Assembly (NCBI GenBank): GCA_900239685.1
Contig: OENT01000798.1
Location: forward strand, 1-64,000
Reading direction: 5' to 3'
DNA from: Rotaria macrura
Lineage: Eukaryota > Rotifera > Eurotatoria > Philodinida > Philodinidae
DNA length: 64,000 bases
The notes beneath the pieces are model-generated. The model saw only the letters and a list, made by a program, of their open reading frames with translations. It had not been told where the DNA came from and made no database searches. Shown in pieces: positions 1 through 12,817 of the stretch; within the stretch, counting starts at the first letter, position 1; every line of letters begins with the position of its first letter. A program made the position numbers and the translations under genes.

Positions 1-505
1 ACTTGATCATAACAATCAAAATACAATCAACAACACAACAATGCTTTCTACCTATTTGATTCTAATGATCCAGTAATACAAAGTTCACGTGATTCGAAGT
101 GCGATATGTATACTCTAATTATATTTGTTTTTCGATGTATAAAAGAATGAATATGAAAAAGTATATGATACTACCTAATAATTATGTAGAATAATTTTAC
201 AAAAAGAACTATTAGACATTTTGGTAGAGTTGTGCCATTAATTGAAATGTTTCTGGTAAATGTTTTAAACAAATTGGTAGTGGAGAATATTCGCCTGCTG
301 TTGTTGTACTCTGCAAACAAATATGTAAATATGTGTAGATAATTAAATATTGATGTATTGATTCTCATCGAATATTTAAGTTGCCGTATTTTTAAGATGC
401 AACTTCTTGCAAATATCAGATACCTATGTTTGCTCCATCAATTGTAGAACTTCTTCGATACTGATTTTTTACTTCTGCTCCCATCATGTTGTCTTGTTCG
501 ATACC
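1..505. other. Non-coding stretch, no gene seen
   Basis: AT-rich sequence with short open frames on both strands that show no domain, no splice-consistent partner exon and no recognisable similarity. It ends at the left target-site duplication of the SINE that follows. It could be the untranslated end or an intron of a gene outside the window. Confidence 0.4.
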
Positions 506-518
506 AAAACGATATGTG

Positions 519-837
519 TAGAGCCGGGGATGGCGTAGTGGTTCTATGCATCTGATTATGGTCAGATATCAGAAGGTTCGATCCCTTCCCCTGGCTTCGT
601 GCATTCAGTGTCAAGATATATGGTATCGGAAGAATAAACAAAAGAAAAAGCAACGATGCACGTTATCGTCATCATTGGTTCGAATTCGATTTTCATTCTG
701 TTCGTTTTCATTTCTTTGTATTCTTTCTCTGTTTGTTATCATTATCATGACCGTTGCATACATTCGTAAGCGTCCTCAAAAATTGTAAAAAAATCTCCCA
801 AAAATATGTATGGATGTCACGAATAAAATTCAGCGTA

Positions 838-872
<35 letters not shown>
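519..872 (+). mobile_element. tRNA-derived SINE with poly(A) tail and target-site duplication
   Basis: Positions 523-595 form a 73-nt tRNA-like head: a 7-bp acceptor stem (one G-U pair), a good A box (TGGCGTAGTGG, 531-541), and a perfect 5-bp T stem with the B box GGTTCGATCCC. A body of about 245 nt follows, then an A run at 840-876. The 13-base string AAAACGATATGTG occurs just before the element (506-518) and at the end of the tail (873-885), as expected for a duplication made by LINE-type target-primed integration. No protein is encoded; mobility would depend on a LINE reverse transcriptase supplied elsewhere. The anticodon loop is 6 or 8 nt depending on pairing, so the head is not a working tRNA. 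The perfect duplication and long A tail suggest a young insertion. Confidence 0.85.
523..595 (+). promoter_or_regulatory. Internal RNA polymerase III promoter (tRNA-like head)
   Basis: The A box at 531-541 and the B box at 575-585 match the Pol III consensus TRGCNNARYNGG / GGTTCGANTCC closely. In the tRNA-like fold they occupy the D and T arms. This would drive transcription of the SINE. The distorted anticodon loop argues against a functional tRNA gene. Confidence 0.65.
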
Positions 873-877
<5 letters not shown>

Positions 878-885
878 GATATGTG

Positions 886-1532
886 CGTTGGTAACGTTAG
901 CTGTATCGTATGCTCAAGAATATTTGAGCAACGACGAATTCAAAATAAAATTATCTGTTCTAAGTGCCTCGTTTAAATACGAATATGATTAAAAATAAAA
1001 CATTTCCATATCGTCATAGAAGATCAAGAAGTTTTTAAATTTTATTTTCTAACATTGAATGAACTTTAAAAATATTCATATCCTAAAGCTTGCTTTCTGA
1101 GTTTAGAGCAAAGTTCTTTTATTTGTTAGACGTTTTCCTAGACAATAAAAACTAGTTACCCGAGAACTACGGGTGAATAATGTTGCTTATTCAAACGAAA
1201 ACAAATATACCGGGACACGCTTAGTTTTCTAGGAAAATAACATATATCATCTAGTTCATGATAGCAAGCCACCTTTGGAAGAAGGAGTTGAAATTTTGAT
1301 AGCGTAGGAGTGGGAGATGGAACAAGAAGAAGGCAGCAATGTGAATTGATCATAACTCAAATAGCGAATAAGTTACGCAAATAGATATTCGTTTGAGAAG
1401 GGTTTGTATTTTGGAAGATGTTCAACCTTTCTAACGAAAACAAATAATCTTATATCATAAGGACTTAGATCCAACCAATTTCTACTTTGAAAATGGGAAG
1501 AGTTGATGGGATGTTTTTTTATCGCCTCCCAT
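886..1532. other. Non-coding stretch downstream of FBH1
   Basis: Sequence between the SINE and the assigned FBH1 stop. On minus, 1373-1576 is open and its translation has an S-P...VR...VE-LP pattern loosely like the extreme C terminus of animal FBH1, so part of it may be an alternative last exon. I could not find a frame-preserving splice into it. Otherwise nothing recognisable. Confidence 0.35.
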
Positions 1533-4500
1533 TCATCCACGTAAAAATCTTTTACTAACCACGCAAAAAATATCATTGCAATGATAACAAACCATCGTCA
1601 TTTCAGTAGTACGACAATTAATGAAACAAACAGAGATTTCTTGCATATTATACTAGCTACGAGATAGAAAATGCATTAGTGTATCCACTCAGACCCTACA
1701 GTGGATTTGTGTATAAAATACAGAGTAACATTCGATTTTTTGTAAGATCTGAATTTAAGAAATATAGTCATTGATATTCGTTCTTACACACGATAATTGA
1801 ATAGACTTGAATTTGAAAAGTATTTTGCTGTGCGCTGCTTTTCCCATTGCGTCGGAGTCGATTGCACAACTTGCACATTGTTCTGTGCTAGACAAAAACG
1901 AAACATCATAAAATGGATCCTAAAAGGATTTAGTATGTTTATAGAGAAAAAATGCTTCAAAATTGCCATCCTCTTACTCGACACATTTTATACAACAAAT
2001 GAAATAAATCCATATTAAGAATCAGCTCCTTGGTCGCCCGTGTTGCTGCAACATAGAGTATATTTAAATTTTCTCGATGTTCATCAAGAGATATTTGCTC
2101 AAGTGACAAATCAGTTGCACGTGGAAGAAAATCATCAGCTAATATAACAATTGGAAATTCTAATCCCTTAGCTTTATGTGCAGTTGAAAGAACGATATCT
2201 AGAGAAAAAAACGAATGATCTATTTGCAATAAATCTCGTTGATAAAATTCCATTCTGATATATACTCGCTTGATTCAAATCTGAACAGGATTTTTCTTGC
2301 AATTGCTTGATTTTTGCAATAATCGAATGACCATGAAATTGAACAAGTTTTATTTTTCCTAATAGTTCAGCGTCAGCAACATCTTGAGAAAATTTTTCAA
2401 ATGTTTTGAATGAAGAAAACGACTGCAATTGAGGATCTTTAATTTGATAATTTTCTGAGAGAGATCAAATATAGAAAACATATATTATTGAAATGATATT
2501 GATCGAATGTTGTTTACTTTTTCGACGTTCCTCAGGATCGAGCCAAAGAAAGAATATATCAAGAATTTTATCGAATCCCATCGCTTGTTTACCCTTACGT
2601 GACAGAGAAAAGAACATGTTATTGTATTTAAAACAATAGTTAAATAGTTTCTTACTCCAACAAAGCCAACATTTTTCAATCCTTTGTCAATAATAAGCTG
2701 TACAGCGCAATTGAATAAATTATAGTTTGTTCGAAATAGATAAGCTTTTTGGTGTTGACTGACTTTATCAATAGATGCTGAGTGACCATCAAGACAACCT
2801 AACAATAGCATATGTTATATATTCTAAATTGATCTCATACCAGAAATGAACATTTATGCTCTCAAACACATTCCAAAAAAGACAAGAACACAATTTTTGT
2901 ACTTAAAAATTTGAACCTCTGTAGTCCATACTTGATCCAATAAATGGCTGACAAATTCAACTCTTTTTTTCGATGTTTCGAAAAAATGTTCAGTTTGTTG
3001 GAATAATTCTAGTGCAATAGAAAATGAGCCTGCCCGTTACTCATAGTTGTCTTATATGAAGATGAACAATTGGGTCCATGCTGTCATGTGCAATGCTTTT
3101 CCAAATCGATCTCGGAATGCCAGAAAGATAACTAGTCACTTCTGGGGAAAAAATCATAAAGTACTATTAAATTCCAAAGTATTCAAGTGATTTTCGGAAA
3201 AGTATGACTATTCAGAGCGAAGGTAAACACAAGCTATACGAACTAAATTTTAATATATTTCTACAATAGTTAATTAATCGCGATTTTCCATGCATATTTT
3301 GAACTATTCTAATTGATTTATAAATTCAAAAATTCGTATTGATTAAGATTAATTTTCATCTTAAATTTAACTGTAAATAAATATTTCGAAACAAGTTTGA
3401 TACCTATTTGTAGTGTGTCTACAAGTTGGTAAATCAAAATTAAACTCTGTTCGCACTATGAAATACTTTAATCGAAGATAACCAAGCATAATATATAACA
3501 TGAACATTTGTGTTCGTTAATGACAAGAATAATCTCTACTATTAGTTTCTTTATACTGAACACTTACTTGATGTATTATTGCCTACAAGATATTTTTTTT
3601 CATTACATAATTTTTGAAGAATAAGATTTGATACAAAAGCAATATCGAATCCAAAACGAAATGACTAAAAATTAGCATAGCTTCAAACGAAAATCATGCA
3701 CAAAGTCCACAGTTATACTTTAGTCAAGTAGTAGGTGACTGTTGAATCGATTTTCATCATAGCGTTAACTGCACCACGAAATGCATAGATTTGTTGATGT
3801 TTATCACCAACTAGAATCTTTGAAACACGTTGATTGTTGACAATATCAGTGACAGCTATTAAAAAATAAAACGAAAAATTAACAAGATATGGAATGCATT
3901 TGGTATTAAACCTGGTGTAAGATCTTGCGCTTCATCAACAAATAAACAATCGTACAATTGAATTTGAGGTTTCGATAATTGATATAATTTTAAATAGCCC
4001 TATATATGAAAAGAAATAATAGTTTAAGAAAAAGTTTTAGTATCATAATTCAATGAACAAACGTCATGTGTCATAAGAACTCGTGTGTCTCGAACATTTT
4101 TCATAATAGACCAAATGCAACGAGCATCCGCTGCTAAGTTCTAATCCGTAGAAGAAAAAAATTTAAACATGATTTAAGAACTGCATAATAAATACCAATT
4201 TTTCTTGATGTGTTAAAACTAAATTATCATTTGTTTCACCTGAGGAATTATCAACGTGATCATCTGTTATTTGCGCATCAGCTGAAGAAATAAAATTATT
4301 CAATGCATTGTAAACGAAACGAGCACGAATATATAATGAATTGATAGTTCGACCTTTTTCGCCAATAGGTGGTCGTTCATTAACAATATCAACAATACTT
4401 TTTATACGTAAATTACCAAGACAACCTTCAAATTGACGACTACAAATATTCAAAAATGATACATCGACATTTCGTTTGCGTTCAAGTTTGTATCTATTTC

Positions 4501-7500
4501 CAAATACCCAATTTTAGCATAAGCAAGTGAATGAATTGTTTGACATTTGACATTAGGCGGGAAAACTTTTTCTGCATAGGTTTGGATAGCTCTATAAAAT
4601 GACGAAACGTGAGTGCATAAATCTTCTAGTCTAAAAATAAAATGTCTTACTTATTATAGGCTATATAAAGAAATGATTCATCCATTCGTTTAGCTGCATA
4701 GGCAATCAATGTTGTTGTTTTGCCTGTACCAGCATAGGCATTGATTTTCATAGTTTGTCGATTTTCTAAATTATGACATACAATGATTTCTTGTTCAGGT
4801 GTTAATAGTAATTTTGATAGACTAAAAATAATAGAAAATAAATTTAAAGAAGTTTTATATAACATGAATAATTTTACATAGTTGAATAAATCGTATACGA
4901 TGAATCAACATTGAGTATATGATGAGTAATGGGATTGAATTTGATTAATATTTGATCTTCATATTCTTTCAAACAATAGTATAGTCGATAAGGAAATCTA
5001 AGAAAATTAAATTTAACCAAAGTTAAATTTTTCTGTTCATTCGGACATTCGTTCGGTTCATTAAAAAAGAATAGCAATTAAAACTGACTCTTCCATTGTG
5101 TTTCCGAATGCAAGTTGATATTGAAAAAGCTTATCTTAGAAGAAAAACTACAGCTCTATCTCACGTTACAATTATTAATCTGATGTCTTGCCTGTAATTC
5201 AGAAGAAGATGTTATTCTCAATGTAAACTCATCTTGACTCAGAGACTCTAGAATGACCACTATTCATCAACTATCGGTATACTGTATCATAGGAGTATGT
5301 TTATGTTACATTATAGTGAATTTGTTACATGAAGAGACATTACTGTTGATGATTTATCAAAGATTATTCCATTTTAAATGCTATGCAAGTTTCAATATGA
5401 CATCTTTTAAATACATGGTTATCGATTCAGGCAACTTCAATACCGAAGGTGAATAGACTTTGTTAGCTAGGATAATTGATAAATACAGTCGATTGATTTC
5501 TAATAGAAAAATTCTTCTGCGAAAGTACAGTCAACTGTCTAATGTTTTGTGATAGCTACAGATAAACACGTTTCTTAATTAAATGCGAACCTAAATTGCA
5601 GGTTATATAAACGAGTTGCACCAGTAAATAGAGTTAGGAGAAAGTAAAAGAAATCCATGATAATTTCATAATTTAATTGATATATCGTCATCCAAAGACG
5701 AAATAGTTTACGAATGGATTCAATATTGTTGGACAAAATATAAATAGCTGTTGTGGTACAAAGTGGATTATAAATCTAAAAGAATTGAACAGTTAGCAAA
5801 ATATTATCCACAATTCACTAGATTATTCACTTTTGCACTTGAATTTAATATTAATGAAAATTCTTGTGAAATTTTATTTTTTGACAATAGATCAATAGCA
5901 TATTGATACATATCATGCTTCTGTAGCTGTCTATCAAGTTGAATATATATTGAGGATGAAAACTTGAATTGAACTGTTTTTTCATCAACATGATTGTCAC
6001 ACATAATTGTAGATACTCGTCTGTTGAAATAAAGATCAAATTTATTATAGATATTCATGTAGGAACAAGAGAGATTCACAAATTTAAAGTTGTGATAAGA
6101 GTTAAGTCATAATTTCAGTTTCTAGTACACCTCAAATTAATTGAATATATACGCTACAAATATCAATATTTCAAAATTAAATTTCAACATTAATTGAAAT
6201 GTGATCATGAATATGAGTTGTCAGCACGCTCTAGATCATAGCTTCAAACTAAGTATTATTTAAGGGTCTTTCTCTACCCCCTTCAAAATTGACTTACCAC
6301 TTTAGAGTATAGGTTTAGACTGGAACATTCAGGAATTCATGGCCATAGTGGCAAACGCTTACGGTAAAAATTCCAGCCATTTATACCTTACTAAACTAGA
6401 CTTACGACTTGTTTTATATCTTTCAAGAGGGCAATCGAAGTCGGGTCAGTTTTAAACTAAAACTAGCCTCCATACGCAACTTGTCATCGGACAGAATTTC
6501 GAAATTCGCTTCTATTCATTTTTCATAAATATTGCATGTCGGGGAAAGCTCGAGCCAAACGAGACTTATTTCAATTTTCCTGGATGAAGATCATATTTTG
6601 AGAAGAACCCAAAAATAAGTTTCAATCCCATAATGTTGAACACGTATAAAGGCATCTATCAATGGTGAGCGTTCGCAGAGAAATTTGAAAGGCTTTGAAA
6701 ATCAAATTTTCCGAAAGAATCTTATTTTCCGTTTTTGAGAGTGCTAAAGAAAAATCTTTTGTAACACCCTTAGATTTCAACGTTCACGCAATAACCTTTA
6801 GTGCATTCGAGAGTAGACACTTAGCACTATCTAGCCAGATGTAAAGCTCGTAATCTACAAATTAGAACAAAATTAATTTCTCTGAGGGGAGGGAGGATCT
6901 TAAACACTGCTCAAGAATATGGCTACGTTTCAACCTTATTAAATTGACAGGTGAGATTTTTACTTCTACCGTTTGAATTTAATTCAATCATATTATCTAA
7001 GGGTTTCCTCTAAATTAGATTGCTGGTGATGATGGTAGTTGCAAAATAAAGTACAGTAGCGGAAATAGAATAAAAGTTTAGTCTGAATGATGAAAACTGT
7101 TGATAAGATAATTCGAAAGCAAAATCTTTCAGATTATCAGTAATTGATATCCGAGTAGATCAAAAGAAAATACAAACATACGACTCAAAAAAACTCAACC
7201 ATGCTGAATCTGAGAAAAATAAGAATGAAAGATATTGATTCTTTAAAGAATCGATTCAATTAAACTTAAAATGTACTATGAGTTAATTTCTCATTTATGA
7301 AGATCCTACGTAAACGAAAAAAGTTTCTATACTGTGTTGAACATTCATTGTCTCATTTTCTGTCTCGTATCTTTCCCGTATCGTAGTAATATAGTATGAA
7401 AAAATTGTAGAAAGGGATATCAATTGATACTCGCTTGAACACCTATTAACATCAAAATAATTTTAAAACCTTCGAACGATCTCTATGATACATGAACGAA

Positions 7501-8434
7501 AGTATGTTGTTCTGTGAACTACTTGAAATATTGTGTATAACTTCTCGATGACGAAATTCTGCTTTAAGCGTACGGAATGAAGCCCGAGTTATATTGGATG
7601 TTTTTTCAAGTTATTTTAGACATTTTCCAGACAAACAGATATTTCTTATGGCGGTCATCATTATGATTTCTTTAGAGTTTTCTAGAAAAAAATAAACTAC
7701 ATACTCAAGAATACATTGAAGAACATTATCTGAATGATTAATCATTTGATCGATCATTTTCAATGCTGTTGTTTCTTCATATTCGTATCGTAAATGAATT
7801 TTTGTCCAACGAAGAAACTAGTCACGAAAAGTTAAGAACACCCACACACACACATATAAATATATATATATATTCGAAAAGTAAAATTAACCTTTTCATC
7901 TCGAATCGCTGTATGCCATTTTTGGCATACTCTAGATATTTGTGTCAGCAATAATTTAATTGGAATATATGAAAAAATGTATTGGATTATTTCTAAAATG
8001 ATAATTAAAGTCAATTATAGTAGTTCAATTTGCAAGGAAAGTTACTACCTATTGGTAAATTCAGCCATGGTGGAGGTGGAATATTCTTCTTTTCTTGTAA
8101 ATTTGAAGATGTAACTGATACAACATCTTGAAATAGATTTGTCTTTTTCGTTCGTTTCTTTTCAATAGTATTTGTAGTAGTAAATGAATTTGTCAATTTT
8201 CTTTTCGTTGTTTTTGTATTTACTTGTGAAAAACGATTTTTTGTTGTCGGAATAAAATCATCTTGGTCTGTATCTTCAATAGACTTATTAATAAGTGCAG
8301 CAAAACGACCTAAAGAAGGTCTTTGCTGTGTTGAACTTTGTGTTTTATTTTCTAGACAAGGATTAAGGTAGGAAATGCTATTAAAAAATGAATTTTACTT
8401 CTTTTTTCAATATACTCGTACCTTTTTTGAACAT
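1533..8434 (-). CDS. FBH1: F-box DNA helicase 1 (UvrD family, SCF subunit)
   Basis: FBH1 is a 3'-5' superfamily 1 helicase carrying an F-box. In animals it joins SKP1-CUL1 and removes RAD51 from DNA, restraining recombination at stalled forks. Exons (minus): 8434-8422, 8351-8049, 7992-7892, 7817-7705, 6020-5831, 5775-5591, 4997-4878, 4821-4651, 4591-4508, 4439-4196, 4140-4063, 3999-3912, 3855-3719, 3664-3568, 2798-2656, 2593-2518, 2454-2266, 2219-1978, 1919-1788, 1652-1533. All phases agree, giving about 941 aa (human about 1040). The F-box is near residues 105-140. Walker A AGTGKT is near 375, DEAQD near 556-560, GDKHQQIY near 580, SFRFG at 610-614, [11 protein letters not shown] near 788-798, [10 protein letters not shown] near 830-838. 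The C-terminal pairs CASC, CFINC and CYHC suggest the zinc-binding tail. The first 13-nt exon and the last two exons are the least certain. Introns run from 46 nt to 1.7 kb. Confidence 0.88.
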
Positions 8435-8679
8435 TGTCGAATGTACAGAAAATGCGTAAGAGAAGAAAGAACTTCTAATATAATCATAGATCATTGGCAC
8501 ATTTTAAATTTCGTAAATTTTTACAAATTAAGCGAAAGAGCGCCATCTTTTCCTCTGAATTTGTTTGGATATGGTGTTCGGTCAATGTTAGGCAGTATTC
8601 AAAAGATGACGATGGTATGATTTGATTTGTGTATTATTACTTCGTAAGCTATAAACACTAGTTTTCAGAGTCTGACGAA
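8435..8679. promoter_or_regulatory. Shared divergent promoter region between FBH1 and the SOCS-box gene
   Basis: The two assigned start codons face away from each other with 245 bp between them, so both promoters must lie in or overlap this stretch. No TATA box at a convincing distance was identified. On plus, an acceptor-like tract ending TTTTCAG at 8662-8668 lies shortly before the SOCS-box start and could serve trans-splicing. A shared promoter is inferred from geometry only. Confidence 0.4.
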
Positions 8680-11600
8680 ATGGATAGTAAAAGTAAGTGT
8701 TCTGTGCACAGTCTTTCGGTTTTTCTTTTTTCAATTAGGCAATTTTTTAAGGTGAGGAAGTAAGTTCAATATTTGAACGTTTTCGTCAATATCTCATGAC
8801 AGATAATATAAATTCATTACTAAATGAATTCAATCATTATCGAACAACATGGTCCACAAATAAATTTCGTATGTTTCTAACCAATGCTCTTGTTGTTATG
8901 AGAACGTGGGCTGAAAATCAACAACAAACAATGATAAATGATCGAATCGAAGATTGGGATAGAGAAGAAACATCTTCGACGAATACGACGATTGCTGATA
9001 AAATGAAAGCAACTGCTCATCATTTATTTATTAACATTGTCGATTATTTACAAGTGGCCGTACGATCAGGGCAATTCGATCGCATGCCAGCAGATGTAGA
9101 ATTCGATATGTGGAAAAGAATTGTTACAAATAAATGGACTATGAACGAAAAGGTATCATCGTTAGCCATCATTCAGAAAAGTCTTTCAGTTCTATGGATT
9201 AACAATTGCTCTTGTTTCAACGATAGGAAAAGTTCTAATTGATGTTACATGAGACGACAATAGAAGTGAATTAAAATTTAATCGATTGAAAATAATTTAT
9301 TTGCAAAGTAAATACATTCTTTGTATTTACTTGAATATTGATAGTTATAAATATTGCTTTTTCTTTCGATTGGATTTATCAATGCTTGGATTAGCATGTC
9401 GAAACGAAATTCGTATGAATTTATACAATGTAGTCGAATCATAATCGGCTTCTATTTTCAATAACATAAATTATATTTATTGATAAATTTATCAATTGAA
9501 GTTTAATATCATTTGAAAAAAATTGACAACTGCAGTTCAATCTACTACTTATATGTGAGAAACTATCCGTACTAAACAATCTATTGTTTATCCAAGCGAG
9601 TTGTATCAAGAATGAGTACCTTCACATTCTTATTACACGTTTCGACACCCATGTCAGTGAATATGTATTGAAAAGAAGAAGGAGATTTAATCATCATAGA
9701 TGTCTGTTAGGCAGAATCTTGTCGATTCTATTCATGCATGAATTATCAAAAATTTTCTTTTTGCGAAAAAGATAATCTTGAAAATAGAATTGAAAGTCTT
9801 CCCATCGATAATGAGTATTTCGATGTAGTAACTATTTTTGATAGATACTACTCGTACTCTTGCTAACGATATTTTTTTTTAAATGGTTTCTCATAAATTC
9901 ATGATAGTACAATAGACTCGTATTTTTTGTGTTTAGTTCTATATTCATCTCTATGATGCTAATATATGTTTACCGATTCGTTTAACACGTTCGCTTCATA
10001 ATGATATGTTTAATTTTTATACTTCCACAGAAAAATGGTCATCACCAACAAAAATTATTTTAATTGAATTAGGCTTTATTTATTTATTAATTCATGATAA
10101 TGTTTTTCTTGGTTGTAATCATATTCTATCAGCATTGATTCTATTTACTCTTGATGATTATATTGCATTCACAAAATATAGTCAAAAAGATCCATCAATT
10201 TATCAAGCAAAATTAATAACATCAATGAATACACCGGAAAAAATGAAAATATTTTTAGATTATTATCCAAACGTTGATTTAACAGAATTAATATCGGGAA
10301 ATAGTGAACTCTATCAGCAACGAATACCATTAACATTATTTGATAGACTTTTAAAGATGGATCCATTTTATTATGAAACAATTGACCAAACACCATTAGA
10401 CGAAATACCAAATTTTACCATGACACATTCGAATGTTCGATCAGCGAATATGTTATATTTATTTCAAAAACTTATCTGTCAACAAGCTAAAGTACGTAGT
10501 GTATGATACTTGTCATAATTACAACCATGTTTGATAGAACACATACGCTAATTTAATTTTAAGTAATTACTTCAAGTCAAGCTATAAACAATATCATTTA
10601 AGATAATTTATAATGACAATCATGCATACTATGCAATATTCGAAATGAAAAACTGTAACGTGAGAATTTTTTAAATCGTAAATCTTTCGAAGAGTACGAA
10701 TGTTCGAAATTGCTTTTATGCACAAATTAAAATGACCCAATCACGCTGACGAAAAAGGAACTTGAAGGAATTCATTACAAAAGAAAATTTTCAGTTCGAT
10801 GGAAAGAATTGTATCAGAAAAAGTTATATTAGTAAAATTATGATCGTCTCTAGACAACCACCGAAGTTATTCGAATTAGATGAACACACACGCATTCCCT
10901 TGTAAGATAAGCAGCAATAATTCTATCCACTTTGCTCATTTTTATTATCGGTGATCAACCACTGCAAGAAGTCCAAACAGGATGCATTTTAGAGCCTATC
11001 AAAGCCGTCAACATTTTCAATCGAATACAATACTGATAACAGACAAGACATCAGAGATCCGCCAAAGCACTAGAACTGCTGGCCTACCTGGGACTGACCT
11101 GCTGTCATTGATACAGATCACAATTTTCAGACCGATGTAAGTGTGGCAGCCCCAGAAAAGTCTAACGGTCTGCTTGGACATTTGATCTCAGTTGTCCAGA
11201 GAGTTAAATTTAAAAAAATCGAACTTCTGATAGCATCCAAGTATGTTTAGAGTAAACATAAATGATAGAAATTGAGAGAGAGAAACATGCATTTATAGGA
11301 AAGACAACAGATTTTCTTAAGTAGGATAAGGAGAAAAAAAAATCTCAACATATCAATACGTACACAAAATTTAAGTGCAAACATTCTACAGTAATCTTCT
11401 TGCTCATGTGGATGTGCTTCGGGAGCAAGAATATCATGCTCTATGGACTATTCTTGAGGTCTTCGCATGAAAAACAACGTTTGACTAGGGCATACACTTA
11501 CAATTCTTGTTAACAAAAATCTTAATTTAAGATTACCTTAAACCAATCGACCCCTTTTAATAACTAGACTTCAGAGTCTCTTACTGACAATATCGGCTAG

Positions 11601-12790
11601 CAGTGTTTTTCTAAATCTCTATAGATCGTTTGCGTTAGACATTATAGATATTAACTGATCACAATAGAAATTTTTCTATTGTCTATCATACTTAAGGTAA
11701 AGTTTATTTTTGAAGAAACTCAGTAGATAAGACATATCTCATTCATGAAAATCATTTTCAAATTCTAGTAAAACAATTTTCTAACAAAATCAATTCATTT
11801 GTTTTGCTTCTACAATAACGCTGATCTTTAGGTAGTTAAATATTCAGAATAAATCATGTCTATAAAGAATGATCGTGCCACTATTAATAATCTATTTATT
11901 CGTTCCTTTTTTATTTTCTTCTAGGTGTCAATAAGTCTTGATAGCGCTTATTATCAAAACCATCGTATACCATTTTTTGTTTCGACATTGGGTTTTTATC
12001 TTCTTTCAACGATTCGTTATCGTGATATATTCATTATCCCATGTCCTGATACACCGAATGATAGTGACAACGATATTTTTCCGAATCCATTAACAATAAC
12101 TAAAACAAATCCACATATAAGTTCAACTTATCTAGATTCAATCAATAATAATTATATCTATTATCTTATTAAACGTGCATCAACATTTGCTCCTCTGTTT
12201 CGCTCATTCTTTTTGAATCATTTATATCTATGTTGTCCATTATTACATAAGTCGGAATTTTTCATTCATAAAAATTCTATCAAAAATGTTCGACTTCGTT
12301 CATTATATGATGAAATATTCGAACAACGAACATTTCTCACACTTAAACAACGTTGCCGATTATTGATTAAGGAATCTATAAATAAATATCCTTCGGATAT
12401 ATGTAATTTAATACAATTGCCATTAACTCTACGATATTATCTGTCATTTGACTTTTTAAATCCAAACTTTGTTCCAATAACATTAGATAAATTAAATACA
12501 GTTAATGCAAGAATCAAACCAACATTCTTTGATGAACTACAATTTCATGAACATGATCTAGCACATATTAATGGACACAATGATTGGGAAGATCAAATGC
12601 CCGAAGATATTGATTATGAAAATGAATACGACACTAATGATGAACCTGTAATACGATTAGCTTTGACATATCTTTGTTCAGATTTTTCTTATCTTATTTA
12701 TTCTAGGACTATGATGATCATGATGAAGATGCTGATCTTTTTGATGAAGAAGAACTGTATTCCGATAATAACGAAGAAGATGAATGGTAA
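8680..12790 (+). CDS. SOCS-box protein, probable Cullin-5/Elongin BC adaptor
   Basis: Five exons with matching phase: 8680-8692, 8752-9152, 9937-10491, 11925-12647, 12707-12790, giving 591 aa. Near residues 450-490 the protein carries a SOCS-box signature: an L-x-x-x-C-R-L-x-I-x-x-x-I start, then LPLTLRYYL. This is close to the box of ankyrin-SOCS (ASB) proteins, which binds Elongin B/C and Cullin-5 to make a ubiquitin ligase. The first 440 residues are helical-looking and lack clear ankyrin repeats; some of the layout recalls ASB17, but I do not claim orthology. The last 60 residues are very acidic (runs of D and E) and end in EDEW. AATAAA lies 21 bp past the stop. Exon 1 encodes only four residues plus one base and is the weakest part. 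The substrate is unknown. Confidence 0.72.
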
Positions 12791-12811
12791 CAGCATTCAA
12801 AAGTCAGATTG

Positions 12812-12817
12812 AATAAA
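12812..12817 (+). terminator. Polyadenylation signal of the SOCS-box gene
   Basis: AATAAA starts 22 nt after the stop codon and is followed by a T-rich stretch. Confidence 0.6.

Noticed and set aside
523-595. Functional tRNA gene
   Set aside because: The anticodon loop cannot be made 7 nt with a proper stem, the D stem is weak, and the sequence is the 5' part of a poly(A)-tailed insertion with target duplication.
1373-1576. Extra terminal FBH1 exon
   Set aside because: The end of the translation resembles the family C terminus loosely, but I could not find a donor and acceptor that keep the frame; left as a possibility in the flanking entry.
2220-2265. Apparent second frameshift in FBH1 before [11 protein letters not shown]
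   Set aside because: A 46-nt GT..AG intron fits the phase and brings the segment to the length seen in animal FBH1.
4440-4507. Apparent single-base frameshift in FBH1 after AYAKIG
   Set aside because: A GT..AG intron of 68 nt restores the frame in phase 2 and gives a better family match than the shifted reading, so the gene is not broken here.
7845-7880. CA/TA dinucleotide runs within an FBH1 intron as a regulatory element
   Set aside because: Short simple-sequence repeat, as expected in AT-rich introns; no sign of function.
10900-11220. Slightly GC-richer patch inside the long intron of the SOCS-box gene, possible retroelement remnant
   Set aside because: Only about 20 codons look protein-like before stops in every frame; not enough to support a retroelement.
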